Part shown: one piece after another, positions 23,221-33,022 of the stretch
Position numbering within the stretch: the first letter of the stretch is position 1
How the letters are laid out: the number at the start of each line of letters is the position of its first letter
Assembly (NCBI GenBank): GCA_030248195.1
Contig: JASAND010013500.1
Location: 41,528-105,527, forward strand
Direction of reading: 5' to 3'
DNA from: Trissonchulus latispiculum
Lineage: Eukaryota; Nematoda; Enoplea; Enoplida; Ironidae
Length of the DNA: 64,000 nt
Made by a program: the position numbers and the translations under genes
The notes under the pieces: generated by a model
Databases searched by the model: none
Told to the model about the DNA's origin: nothing
The model's input: the letters and a program-made list of their open reading frames with translations, nothing else

Positions 23221-23576
23221 TCCCGAAGCCACCACATATATTTACGAAAAGCTGGTTTTCCAAAACAAAGACTGTGACAAATACGTAAAAATTCCTGAAG
23301 CCACCACATATATTTACGAAAAGCTGGTTTTCCAAAGCAAAGACTGTGACAAATACGTAAAAATTCCTGAAGCCACCACATATATTTACGAAAAGCTGGT
23401 TTTCCAAAACAAAGACTGTGACAAATACGTAAAAATTCCTGAAGCCACCACATATATTTACGAAAAGCTGGTTTTCCAGAGCAAAGACTGTGACAAATAC
23501 GTAAAAATTCCTGAAGCCACCACATATATTTACGAAAAGCTGGGTTTCCAAAGCAAAGACTGTGACAAATACGTAA
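23221..23576 (-). repeat. 72-bp minisatellite, continuous copy
   Basis: About five nearly identical 72-bp units, the reverse complement of those at 9663-9887 and 11666-11883. The unit length is divisible by three, so long overlapping open frames of 108-135 codons appear on the minus strand. They are periodic artefacts. Confidence 0.92.
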
Positions 23577-23944
23577 AATTCCTAAGTTAAGATAATGAAA
23601 TCAAAGTAATTCACTGTTTCAAAGTTTTACCCTTGAATCCTTTGCATTAAACCCCTAAAGCAGCACTTAGTTTGATTGACATGTAATGTAAGCCAGCATG
23701 TCTTCACCGTGCATTGCCTTAAATGAAGTTTACAGCAAGGTTAGTTTTTCTTTATCTTTCCTTACCAAAACTAAAATTAGCACATTCCGTAGTGCTTTAA
23801 TGTATTTTTGTTCGCAGTAATATGTATATGTGGTTTCAAGTGTTTAACAAGTTTTCGCACCAGCCTCAGGTTTTGTAATAGTTAAGCTTACCTAAGGTGT
23901 ATCCACTACGCGGAATGTAATCACACATTCGATACTGATGCTAT

Positions 23945-24524
23945 TGTGAAGATAGCGTGCACTAAAGATAGACATTTCGTGAAGTTAGCACGCATTTCTA
24001 AATTATGGAATTATTTGGGAAATGTTCAATTTGACAAACGCTCAGCGTTTTGGTGACTTTTGTCTAAAATGGTCGGTACTTTAGCTAAATTGTCAATGGG
24101 GTCACGTTTTGAGAAGTTCAGTTGAGTTTGGGTTGAGTAGAGAAGTGGTCGGGGAATTCGAGTGGGTCCGATCCGATTTTGGGGTTCGCGCATTTATTGT
24201 CTAAGTTGCGAGATCTGTACTATTTTGTGAATTTCTTGGCGCTATAAATTTATTCTAGTTTATATTTGAAAAAGTAATGTGAAATAGTTGTATCGCTAGT
24301 TTGATTTTATAGTTTCTGGAGTCTTGCTGGCTCATTTGTGAAAGTGATAGTAAAATCATTTGTTGTTAAATATTCTTTCTTGGGCAGACTTAGGGCATTT
24401 TCTAGCGGCATCACACACCACACAGTTACCTAGTGATCTAGTCTTATCCTAAACTATAGATAGTCAACTCGTTTTATTCGGGAAATAGTACATTTTACAA
24501 ACAGACGTAGACTCGAACTTCACA
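23945..24524 (+). repeat. 5' LTR
   Basis: 580 bp with TG...CA ends inside a 7-bp inverted repeat TGTGAAG/CTTCACA. By-eye alignment to the 3' LTR shows about five substitutions and two single-base length differences. Confidence 0.93.
24243..24249 (+). promoter_or_regulatory. TATA box in the 5' LTR
   Basis: TATAAAT preceded by GGCGC, a good Pol II core promoter match roughly at the LTR middle; the same motif sits at 33320-33326 in the 3' LTR. The transcription start was not determined. Confidence 0.5.
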
Positions 24525-24526
24525 TG

Positions 24527-24537
24527 TGGCGACCGTG
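24527..24537 (+). promoter_or_regulatory. Primer binding site, tRNA-Arg type
   Basis: TGGCGACCGTG begins 2 nt after the LTR end. It is complementary to the 3' end (CACGGTCG plus CCA) of an animal arginine tRNA, the primer class used by mdg1/412-like Gypsy elements. The match beyond these 11 bases is imperfect. Confidence 0.75.
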
Positions 24538-24548
24538 TCATGTGGTAG

Positions 24549-25238
24549 ATGCCGGTAGAATTTGCGCCTAAGTTTCAAAATTTTTTGGATGATCGTTTAG
24601 AAGATATTCAAAGACTTTTTGAATTTTTACCTTATTTTGATGCGCCAGCTGAAGTTGAAAATTTAGTTTTTCGTCAACGTTGCTGCGAACAAGCGCCTAT
24701 TTTGGAGCGGGGGGACAGGTTTGAAATGGAAAATTATACAGATCCTCCCTTGCGTGATGGGGTACCTCCGGGTACTCGTGGGGGGGCTCCGGATAGACAT
24801 TGGGGGATCCCGTATATTCCTACTACCATCCCTTTGCAAAATTGGCGGGGTCAGCCGCAACATCAGCATACGGCACATGTGCGAAATCCAGTTCCGGTCA
24901 GTCAAAGTCAGTGGCGGCCGGCTACAGACCGGCCTGCCGCTCAGGTGGTGGGGTCGGGTCGGGGGGCCCCAAAACCGGCTCCAGCAATTTCTCAGATGCT
25001 AAATAATACTTTTGGTCCGCCTGTTACTGTTGGAAACCAGTCGGTGCAGAGTGGGGGGCGACCCCCCCAAAATCAGCCTCCCCCACCCCCACCCCAGGCC
25101 CAAAATTCCCAACCTCCCCCCTTGCCAGTTCCTACCCCCGGGCAAAATTCTTCGGGGGGAAATGCTCAGAATGCGGGTACGGACCATGTTTGTATTGTCA
25201 ATATGTCGTGTGAAGAGGCAGGAGGTCCCCCTCCCCCC
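24549..25238 (+). CDS. LTR-element protein, N-terminal segment (before first frameshift)
   Basis: First ATG after the primer binding site, only 12 nt downstream, so this is where Gag normally starts. The first ~60 residues are hydrophobic-patterned and probably helical (several Phe and Leu). They are followed by about 150 residues of low-complexity, proline-, glutamine- and glycine-rich sequence that is probably disordered. No capsid fold, CCHC knuckle or major homology region is recognisable, so calling it Gag would rest on position only. The reading frame is lost at a C-run (25227-25238). The same frame continues to 25391 with unrelated residues, while a neighbouring frame takes over with a plausible protein. 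A single missing base in the C-run would explain this. Confidence 0.6.
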
Positions 25239-25810
25239 AGACTACTACGTCTATTCTACCGTCGGACGAGGAAATTTGGACGGCGGCGGCAGCTGTTGTC
25301 CGGGACCCAGAAGTGGCTAATCTTCCGAGAGGCGATCCACGGCGATTGCACAAAATTGCGGATTACTATCAAAGTTTGGTGGATCGCATGACAAATCTTT
25401 TGATCGAAAAACATGTTGAAAATGGACGTCCTTTTTTGTCAAATTCGGCTTCGCCCCAGGCTTCAACCTCTGCTGCGGCTCAGCCATCCCGCACTCCTGT
25501 GGCCGGCCCGACGTCTCCACAAGCGTCGAGTGGTCAGGGGGCACCCAATAGTCCAGATTCAGCGTCTGAATCAGGCGATCAAGAATCTGAGTATCAGCCT
25601 TCGGAAACTTCCGAACACAGTCCAGTACCGCCTGTGACTCCTAAACCGTCTACTTCCTCTCAGCCTTCGGCAAAGTCTGATCCTGAAAAGAATACCATTA
25701 CTCTTTCTCCCTTGACTTATGACCAGCTCGATTCACATTTTCAGAATTTCCCCCCCCAACTATTGATTTTGTCTCTGTTGCTGACCAGAGGTGGCGTACA
25801 GATTATTTGA
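25239..25810 (+). CDS. LTR-element protein, second segment
   Basis: Open in the frame that ends at the stop at 25808-25810. It opens with an acidic and alanine-rich helical stretch (around 25265-25420), followed by a Ser/Pro/Gln-rich, probably disordered linker. It has no start codon of its own (the first candidate, at 25313, is GTG) and is best read as a continuation of 24549-25238 after a one-base frameshift. A second frameshift falls at the C8 run 25750-25757, after which the frame below is the better protein. No known domain recognised here. Confidence 0.5.
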
Positions 25811-26233
25811 ATTCTATTGTCAATTTTACTGTGACTGATGAACAGCTGCGGCAGCCTACCGTTGTTGTGACTGAGATTGCTCAGCTTTTTGCTGAGGTTA
25901 AAGAGCTTTACCAGCCTACCGTTGTTGTGACTGAGATTGCTCAGCTTTTTGCTGAGGTTAAAGAGCTTTACCACCTGGGAAAGCAGGCCGGCTTCCTCGC
26001 AGTGGATGTTGAGGGTCTCCAGTTGAAAGAGTGGTTGGGGATACAGCAGTCAAAATCTGCTGTTATGTTGCAGTTTGCAGTCCCCCGGGATATCCAAAAG
26101 TTTCGTGATGAACTGGATCCTCTCAACATGAACACAAATTCTGTTGACGATTCTAACATCAAAATTGTAGTGGTCATGCTACACGTGATTCAAGTTCCGT
26201 CTTGGAGTCTGTTGAGATACGCTTTGCAGCCTA
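25758..26233 (+). CDS. LTR-element protein, third segment: start of DEDDy 3'-5' exonuclease
   Basis: Frame that ends at the stop at 26269-26271. It contains a 60-bp perfect tandem duplication (25852-25971), then the first part of a DEDDy-type 3'-5' exonuclease of the RNase D/WRN/EXD kind. Motif Exo I reads FLAVDVEG (the catalytic Asp near 26005 and the Glu two codons later), followed by the usual hydrophobic strand VMLQFAV. The family cuts single nucleotides from the 3' ends of RNA or DNA using two metal ions held by four acidic residues; the other two lie in the next segment. Frame is lost at a T7 run (26234-26240). No good start codon (25807 is TTG), so it should be part of one long protein. 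Confidence 0.65.
25852..25971 (+). repeat. Perfect 60-bp tandem duplication in coding sequence
   Basis: Two identical 60-bp copies (25852-25911 and 25912-25971), each coding for 20 residues that begin QPTVVVTEI and end KELY, directly before the exonuclease Exo I motif. Identity of the copies and preservation of frame suggest a very recent event or an assembly error. Confidence 0.92.
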
Positions 26234-26240
26234 TTTTTTT

Positions 26241-29086
26241 ACAATACAGATTTTCCGGTTTTGGCTATTAATGCCTTGTGTGACTGTCGTCGCATTTTGG
26301 GAAATTTGCGCATTGACGCACGGAATTCTCTAGTTGATTTCAATCATTTTTACCGGTTTTTGTGGGATCGAGTGAATGAGGTGGGCTTTCCGGAACCCGA
26401 CCCTGAACATCCACGCCGGTCTGCACATTTGTGGTTTGACGATCAGGGAAATCGGGTCATGCCGCCAAATAAAGCACGCGACGAAATTTCCCTGGGGTGG
26501 ATCCAATGGAATATTTTGAAATATCCGGAGTCGCAGTGCAAATCAAAATCTACTCATGGGCTTATGTCTTTTTTGACTCCACACGAAATTTTGTACGGCA
26601 TTCGAGACGTTGTGGATTTGCTTTTGGGAATTCAACAACTTTTGCATTTGTGCCCAACTTTTTCGTCAGATGATTTTTTATTGTTGAATCAGTTCAAAAC
26701 TGTCGCTCAAGTCGGGCAAGCGCCTACTTTTCGAAAATACGAAACCGCTGTTTTGCCTGTTGTTGTTGAAGATCGCCCACTTCGGGCTCAAACTGCTTTG
26801 AAAATTGCGCATATCCCACGCTCGCCGTTCAAGAAATTGGCTCCTGGAGAGAAGAAGAAGAGGGCAGAGCAAAAGGTGGTCGATATTAAAATTTTGTCGA
26901 AAAAGCCGCCTCGGCATTTGTTGCCTCCTCTACATATTTTGAAAGATGACCTATTCATGGGTGCTCCGCAGCGACCAAATCCTCCTAAGCGTGCGGGGGC
27001 CTTTTTAATGGGATTAGCTGAGGAAACTTCCCAAAAAGCTCCGAAAAAGTCACAAGCGCAGAAAGACCGCGAGCAACGCAAGTTGGATGAGCGCGCTGCC
27101 GCTCAACATGAAGTGCCGGAAGGGCTCCCTTCTCAAGATATGGATTTGTCATCAAATACTTCGGCTGATGAAAATGACCCTGGGGAGCTTGGCCTCAAAC
27201 GGTCTCTCCCTTCGGAGGGATCTCCTCCTCGGACTTTGAGTCAGGCGGGGTCGGTAGTTCCGACGCCACAAGGGTCTCCGCAGAGGTCTCCTTTGAAAGA
27301 ACAGGTACCTCAGGCAGCGTTTCTTATTCAAATTCCACCCGGTCAGCAGACTCTGTCGGAGTCTCGGCTCCTTGTAGGCCCCTTGGCCGACGAGTCTACT
27401 TTGGCTTCTTCCCCTCAGCGCGGCGAAGCCGATAGTGGGGGCCAGTCCCGTATAGGACGGGATCAACCCTCGCCGTCGGTGGAACCGGCTGTGGTGGCGT
27501 CGGTCGAGGGCGGTGCTTGCAGGACCTCGACTCCGGCATTGGGCTCTGAGTTTGTCGGTTTGAATCCGGATGATACGCCTACTATGCCATCTTTGCCGCA
27601 AATTAACCTAATTTCTCCGTCTCCGGTGTCGGGGGCCCCGGCTTCGGCCGAGGAGCCTCAGGGAGGGGCTGCTTCAGATGTCCCCTTGACTTCTCATTCG
27701 GTGCAACCGACTATTTCTGCAGATGAAGCGGCCGCCTTTTTGTTCCCGGATGTGCCGTCTTCTGAAACTGGGGCAAATTTGCTTCCGGTTTTTCATCCGA
27801 ATATGTATTCGAATGTTGAAATTCAGCCTACCACGCAGCCTGAATTGTCTCAGATGACCTTTTCTTTTCGAAATTCTCAGGGACAACAGCAAAGTGCGTC
27901 GGCAGTGGTGCAGACTTCTTTATTGATCCCTGCACCAGAGGTTTTGAATAAAATTGTTCAAAATACGTTAGATTCTTTGCAAATTCCGCCCTACCCCCAG
28001 GTTGCAGCCCCTCCTGTGTTGGTGGGTTCCAGGCCTCCTACTTTTCGGGGTGAATTTCAATTTTTACGTGAGCAGCCTATACAGCCTTCTTTTCAGCCAC
28101 GCATGTCTGCACCGCCTCGCATGCGGGCCCCTGTGGGTCCGTCTAGGTCGGCGCCTTCGTCGCCTCCACCGCGAGCTCCGGTGCCTCTATGGTCTGTTCA
28201 AAATCAACCGACTTGGCGAGCAGAGCAAGCGCGAGATCCAGTTTTTTCACATTCAGCTCTAAATTTTCGAACGCCCGGGTTGGGATCTCTTCCGGTAGCG
28301 GCACGCACGTGTTTTTCTGATGCGTTTTGGCAACGTATGCCACCAGTTTCTCAAATTTCGCAACTTGCGGTGCTCACATATTTTGGTTTTGACGAAGATT
28401 CTATTGCTAGCTGGATTGGGCACCCAAAACCCTGGGACGCTATCGAAGTTGCTTATGCTTTGTTCTCAAATGGTGATTTGCCCATTCACCAAATTTTTCA
28501 GATTTTCTTTCCAGAAAATTTTCCGTTGGGGGAACTTCGGCCTCCGGTGGCTGCTACTCCCTCCAAGGGTTTGGGTCTGTCTCCGGACCCTTTGTTTGCG
28601 ACTTCGCCGGTCTTTTCACGGCCTTCTCGTTCTTCTTCTGTCCCGGCCTCTCGCGCTACGGCGCGGGTTAGCTCGGACGAGGCGCCGTCCACATCTGGAC
28701 AGCCTGGGCCATCAGCTGCTGCGGTGGCTCGGGAGCCTCCTGAACTTGTTTCTACCGAAGTACAAACTAGGCCTCATAGATCTTTTCCTGAACATCCTCC
28801 CCCACCGTTGCCGTCTTTGCATTTGGACATTCCGGTACAACAGTTGACTTTGAATGACCCTGCCCCTGTGCCCAACAATGTTCAAATTTCTTATCCTGAG
28901 GGCCATTTTCTAAATTTTGGTAGTTTGGTCGCAGAGTCGCTGGGTGAACCTGTCCCTTGGGACCAGTTCACTACAGATCGTCTGCTGGTTCACAATTATA
29001 AGGCAGCATACCTGACTGAAAAGCCCAATCCTCGCTTCGAACCGGCACCTCCGCCGCATGAAAAAGTCGTAGGGGTTTTTGTCTAG
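26241..29086 (+). CDS. LTR-element protein, fourth segment: rest of exonuclease plus long disordered region
   Basis: Longest frame of the element, open from about 26216; its first listed start (26261) is TTG, so it is best read as a continuation of the upstream segment. The N-terminal ~130 residues complete the DEDDy exonuclease: Exo II reads ALCDCRR (catalytic Asp near 26282), and Exo III is FLTPHEILYGIRDVVDLLL with the diagnostic Tyr-X3-Asp. All four acidic residues and the tyrosine are thus present across the two segments. A basic stretch (KKKRAEQK, KKSQAQKDREQRK) then leads into some 450 residues of Pro/Ser/Gln-rich, probably disordered sequence. Near the C-terminus is a short helical unit (around SQLAVLTYFGFDEDSIASWI) I do not recognise. 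No protease, reverse transcriptase or integrase signature. It ends 11 nt before the NADAR gene, in a different frame. Confidence 0.75.
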
Positions 29087-29097
29087 GTTCTGACGTT

Positions 29098-30456
29098 ATG
29101 TGCATGAAACCAGTGCCTACACGACTTGATCTCAAAGGGGATGACCATATGCTTACCCCGCCATTCACAGGCCCTCAGGATACTGATCCAAATTTTCATG
29201 AGGCTATTTGGCGGTCTATTATGACAAATCCACGGGCAGTTCCGTTTAAAGTTCATTCCGAATTTGAGTGGCAAGTGGCCTATCTACCGGATTTTTCGGC
29301 CCAATCTGGCCCTTTCGCTTTGAATCCATTTTTTACGCGTTCATATAGATTTTGGGAAACTCATTTTCGAACTCTGCCTGAACCACCTTTTGCTCTCTCA
29401 GAATCGGTCATGAACCGGTGGTTTGATCTTATTCGTGGGATATATCCAGCGGTTCAGCCAAAAATTTGGTGGGAAGAAGTTCTGCAAATTGAGCCTCCTG
29501 GACATCGTGTCCATACAGAAACTTTTGATTATTGGAAATTGTGCGTTCATTTTCCTGAATTTCGTCATGAAGGGCAAATTGTTTTTGAATCATGCATGTT
29601 GGTCGGATTTGGGCCTTTTAAGGTCGCGGCGCTAGCCGATGTGGTTGCCAAGATTTTTCCTTTTATAAATATTTATCCCTCTATGTTTCGCTTTCAGCCG
29701 GCGGCCGCGTTAATTTCGCTTTGGCAACATCGTTCTGCAAATTTAGCCGCTGAGGTGGATCGCATTGTTGAAGAGGCCAAAGGGCACGTTTTGTTGCTTC
29801 CTGAAAATTTGAATTTTTATGAGCCAGTTACGCTTTTTCAAGGTGCAGAAGACCCGCTTTCTAACATGTTCCGAGTCGAGCCTGAGAATGTGCCAGGCGC
29901 TGACGGGTGGGTGCAGCTTTGGGGTTACTATTTTCGTACATCTGAGCAGGCATATCAATTTCGGAAACTTTTTTATTGGGCATGTCTCCATGCTCCGGCT
30001 GAATACTGCGCGCAACTTTTGAATCCTTTTTCCTGTAAGTATGCGGCAGAACATATTTTGCATTGGTTACCTTCAAATTCTGTTTTTCGCCGTCTGTGGC
30101 AAGGTGAGGGTATGCATGTGAAAGCCTATGTTATGCTTGAGGTTCTGCGCGCGAAGGCTAAAGCTTGCCCATTGTTTCGTAAATTTTTACTTGACTCTGG
30201 CACCCGCATCTTGGCTGAGGCTACCCAGGACACCTATTGGGGTGTTGGGGCCACGCGCCGTGACCTGCGGCGCATGCCACATGCCCAACTCCGACAGCAT
30301 GTTTTCTCAGTGACTTCTCGTGGACAAAATTGGTTGGGTCGTTTGCTCATGTTAATTCGGGCGGAATTGTTCCCAGGTTTGCCTCGCCAACTAGTGCAGG
30401 CTTGGGACGAACATCAGCGGGCCATACGGGAGGCGGTCCAACGCGCTCTCCAATAA
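29098..30456 (+). CDS. NADAR-domain protein of the LTR element
   Basis: 452 residues from a good ATG, intact. Residues 1 to about 240 match nothing I recognise (many aromatic residues, compact rather than disordered). Residues about 243-425 form a NADAR (YbiA/DUF1768) domain: DPLSNMF at 252-258, SEQAYQFRK at 282-290 (with the key Glu283), a long helix with VMLEVLRAKA, then LLDSG, EATQDTYWGVG (Asp378, Trp381) and GQNWLGRLLMLIR at 409-421. Bacterial and phage NADAR enzymes act as glycosidases that cleave N-glycosidic bonds, including removal of ADP-ribose from guanine in DNA; related YbiA/RibX-like proteins process pathway intermediates. In this setting the likely job is reversal of ADP-ribosylation of the element's nucleic acid or use of NAD-derived substrates; that is inference. 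The tail (after 425) is helical and charged. Confidence 0.85.
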   Translation: MCMKPVPTRLDLKGDDHMLTPPFTGPQDTDPNFHEAIWRSIMTNPRAVPFKVHSEFEWQVAYLPDFSAQSGPFALNPFFTRSYRFWETHFRTLPEPPFALSESVMNRWFDLIRGIYPAVQPKIWWEEVLQIEPPGHRVHTETFDYWKLCVHFPEFRHEGQIVFESCMLVGFGPFKVAALADVVAKIFPFINIYPSMFRFQPAAALISLWQHRSANLAAEVDRIVEEAKGHVLLLPENLNFYEPVTLFQGAEDPLSNMFRVEPENVPGADGWVQLWGYYFRTSEQAYQFRKLFYWACLHAPAEYCAQLLNPFSCKYAAEHILHWLPSNSVFRRLWQGEGMHVKAYVMLEVLRAKAKACPLFRKFLLDSGTRILAEATQDTYWGVGATRRDLRRMPHAQLRQHVFSVTSRGQNWLGRLLMLIRAELFPGLPRQLVQAWDEHQRAIREAVQRALQ

Positions 30457-33001
30457 TTTCGTCGCGTGTTATCATTTTGTGCCCCGTTTATTTGTATACA
30501 TATTGTTCACTTTTCGCCATAATATGTCTTTAAAGTTTCAGCTGGGTGGGGGGTAATGGGGACGTTCCCATCTTCCTTTTAATCTTTTAACTTTTAATTT
30601 TTTACTACGACTTGCTTGATCTTTTTGTTGTTTTCCGAGACTCTTAAAAGCTTGATTGTAATTTCTGTTTAGGCTTCCTTGGCCTCCTGTAGTTATATTA
30701 TAATGACAAATTTTGTTTGCTTGAACTCTTTTGATGTTCTAGATTTTTCCCGTCTTTTGTCGGATTTTTGGTGTAACTTTTCTTCAGTTGCTTATTAGAA
30801 CAAAGTCTTTTGATATCATTATTTTACTAGATTTCTTGATACGAATATATGTATTTTGACTTTTTGATTTCTTCAGAATAAACTTGTTCTTTTCCCCTTT
30901 TCCCTCCCGTTCCCTTTAGTTTCTGTTGATTTCTATTTTTCTTGATTCTAAAATTTCTAAATTTGCAAGTCGTGGTCTGCTTTTTACTTTTACACTTTTT
31001 ATTGGACTTTTTCTAATTTTTTGGGCTCCTACATTTTCCCACTCTCTTTTGGAGTGGTACCCCGCGGGTCGTCGCGACCTCCGTATGCCGGGTGGGAGGG
31101 CCGCACGCTCGGTACCATTCTTTTCTATTTTTAGATTCCGTTTCGAGTAGCCTTTTTGAGTTTTTTCTTTGAATTTGCACAGGCCTTGGTGCCGGTGCCT
31201 CCATATGCTGGGGCGTACCGACACTCTGGTCTGGAGCTTTTTCCAAATCTTAGGTGGGGCTGTAATTGTGTCGTCTATATTTTGTCGTACTTATTTTTCT
31301 TGCATAATCTTTTGCCATTTTATTAATCAGATTCCATTTGTGCTTTATTTGTTGGCCTTAAATTTTTGTTTTTGTTCTAGATTTTGTGCTCGTCTAATCA
31401 TGCCTACTGTCCGGTGCCACACCCCCGTCTGGTGCCCAGGTGTGCCCCCCAGGGTGATTGGTGTCTTCGCTGGCTATGATGAATGGGTGGCGGCGTGGCT
31501 TGTTGGCGGATCTGATCTCTGTGGGTTGGAGGCCGCTGGTGTGTTGGTTGGGGACCTAGCTGCCTACGCAGGCTGGTCGGCCTTTTGGTGCTACTCCGGT
31601 GCTTGGTTTCCGGTTTGTGACTTTTCTACTGCCATTTGCCATCTCTGGTGGCCTTGACTTGTATATTTGTATTGACTTTTTGTTTCCTATGCGGGTATTG
31701 TTCGCGCGTCTTGCCTGCGCGCTTTCCTTGGCTAGTGGGGGCCTTGACTCTTTAGGGCTCTTGTGGAACCTTGATGGGGCCGTGCAGGAGGGGTTGCAGG
31801 GCCTCCTGTTTTTCTGACTGTCCGGTCCTGACGTTGGCAGGGGGCCCTTCTGTGGTCACAGGCCCCCTTGCAATGGTGCGTGCACTCCTGTCTGAACTGC
31901 TTTTCATCGCTGACCGTCGTTGCTTGGCGCCGGGTCCTGTGGGTTGTTTCCGGCCGGTTTGGCTTGGATTTTGTTGGCTGGTCCCAGTCCGGCTTCGGCT
32001 TGGTTCAGCGTTGACTCTTGGCCTCTCCATCCTGTCGTGGAAGCTAGGTCCGGTGTGTATTGGTTGTTGGCTCCTGTTGTGCTGGAAAGTTTTGCGGTGC
32101 TGGGGTGAATACCGCGTTGTCCTTTCCCCGGCACACCTGTTGACACTGTCCACCCATCCTTGTATTTTGTAATGGTTGTGGTATTTTTCGGGTTCTGTTC
32201 TGTCTGATATTGGTATTAGTTAACTGGGAGGGAGCCTCGGGACAAAATTTTTCTTAAAATTGGGGTCGTTTGATTGTTTTCTGATTTTTCTCATGGGTGC
32301 CCGCTACCTCGGCTTGGCCGTTGTAATGTACATAATTTGGTGCCGGGCTAGTAGATTTTTTTAATTTTCTTTTTCTTAACTGCTTTTACTCATATGTTTG
32401 ATTTACTGACTGTCACTTTCGCCTATTTTCCTTAAAATTTTTTCTTTCTATTTTCTATCTCTAAATACGCAGCTAGGCAAGTACTCTCTAGTTTACCCTA
32501 TATTGTTTATCTTGGCATTGCTACTACGGTCTTGTACGAGTACACCTCTCTATAATTACCTTGTCTGCAATTTTGCACAATATATATTGTCTTTTGTCAT
32601 TCTTTCTATGTATATTCTCATATGGTTTATATATTTTCTCCTTTCGTGGTTTTCTTCAATTGGGGTGTTTTTCGTATGCTATGTGGCTTCGGACGGTTCT
32701 CTACTTTAGGATGTTGTTTTGTAGTTGTGTTGTATTGTTATAGATGTTGTCAAAAGTAGTTAAAGTAGTTGTCAAAAAGTTGTCGAAAAGTTGTCTCAAT
32801 TAAGTTTGAGTAGTTTTACCGTAGTCCGGTCAGCATGTCGAGAATGTGTTTGCTCGACCGAGGTCTGATGCATGTGCATCAAAAACATTTTACTTTTACG
32901 TAGAATTTCTAAACACTGTTTTACCTTACTAGTACGTAGAATACCTGTGATAATTCCTTTTTATCTTTTTCTAACCGGTCAAAACCCGTCCGAGGCCGCC
33001 C
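30457..33001 (+). other. 3' non-coding region of the LTR element
   Basis: About 2.5 kb with no credible gene. First part strongly T-rich, then a G/T-rich part (31030-32330), then T-rich again. Open frames on the plus strand (31169-31657, 31771-32172) are rich in Cys, Trp and Leu, and those on the minus strand are low-complexity; both look like by-products of base composition. This is where an envelope or polymerase could have been, but no motif remains. Confidence 0.55.
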
Positions 33002-33017
33002 GGGGGAAAAGAGGGGG
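33002..33017 (+). promoter_or_regulatory. Polypurine tract
   Basis: GGGGGAAAAGAGGGGG, 16 purines ending 5 nt before the 3' LTR, the expected primer site for plus-strand DNA synthesis. It confirms the element's orientation and a retroviral-type replication cycle. Confidence 0.85.
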
Positions 33018-33022
33018 TATTA

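Noticed and set aside
23144..23551. 135-codon minus-strand frame with a 24-residue repeat (also 9694-9939 and 11642-11953)
   Set aside because: The 72-bp minisatellite period is a multiple of three, so frames stay open by periodicity. Two overlapping frames are equally open, at least the first lacks an ATG start, and no transport or domain signal fits.
24549..25238. Calling the first LTR-element segment a Gag protein
   Set aside because: Only its position supports this. No capsid homology, major homology region or CCHC knuckle is visible.
31752..32153. Minus-strand frame of 133 codons in the LTR element tail
   Set aside because: Low-complexity Arg/Ser/Pro/Gln content expected from antisense of G/T-rich DNA; the opposite strand is equally open.
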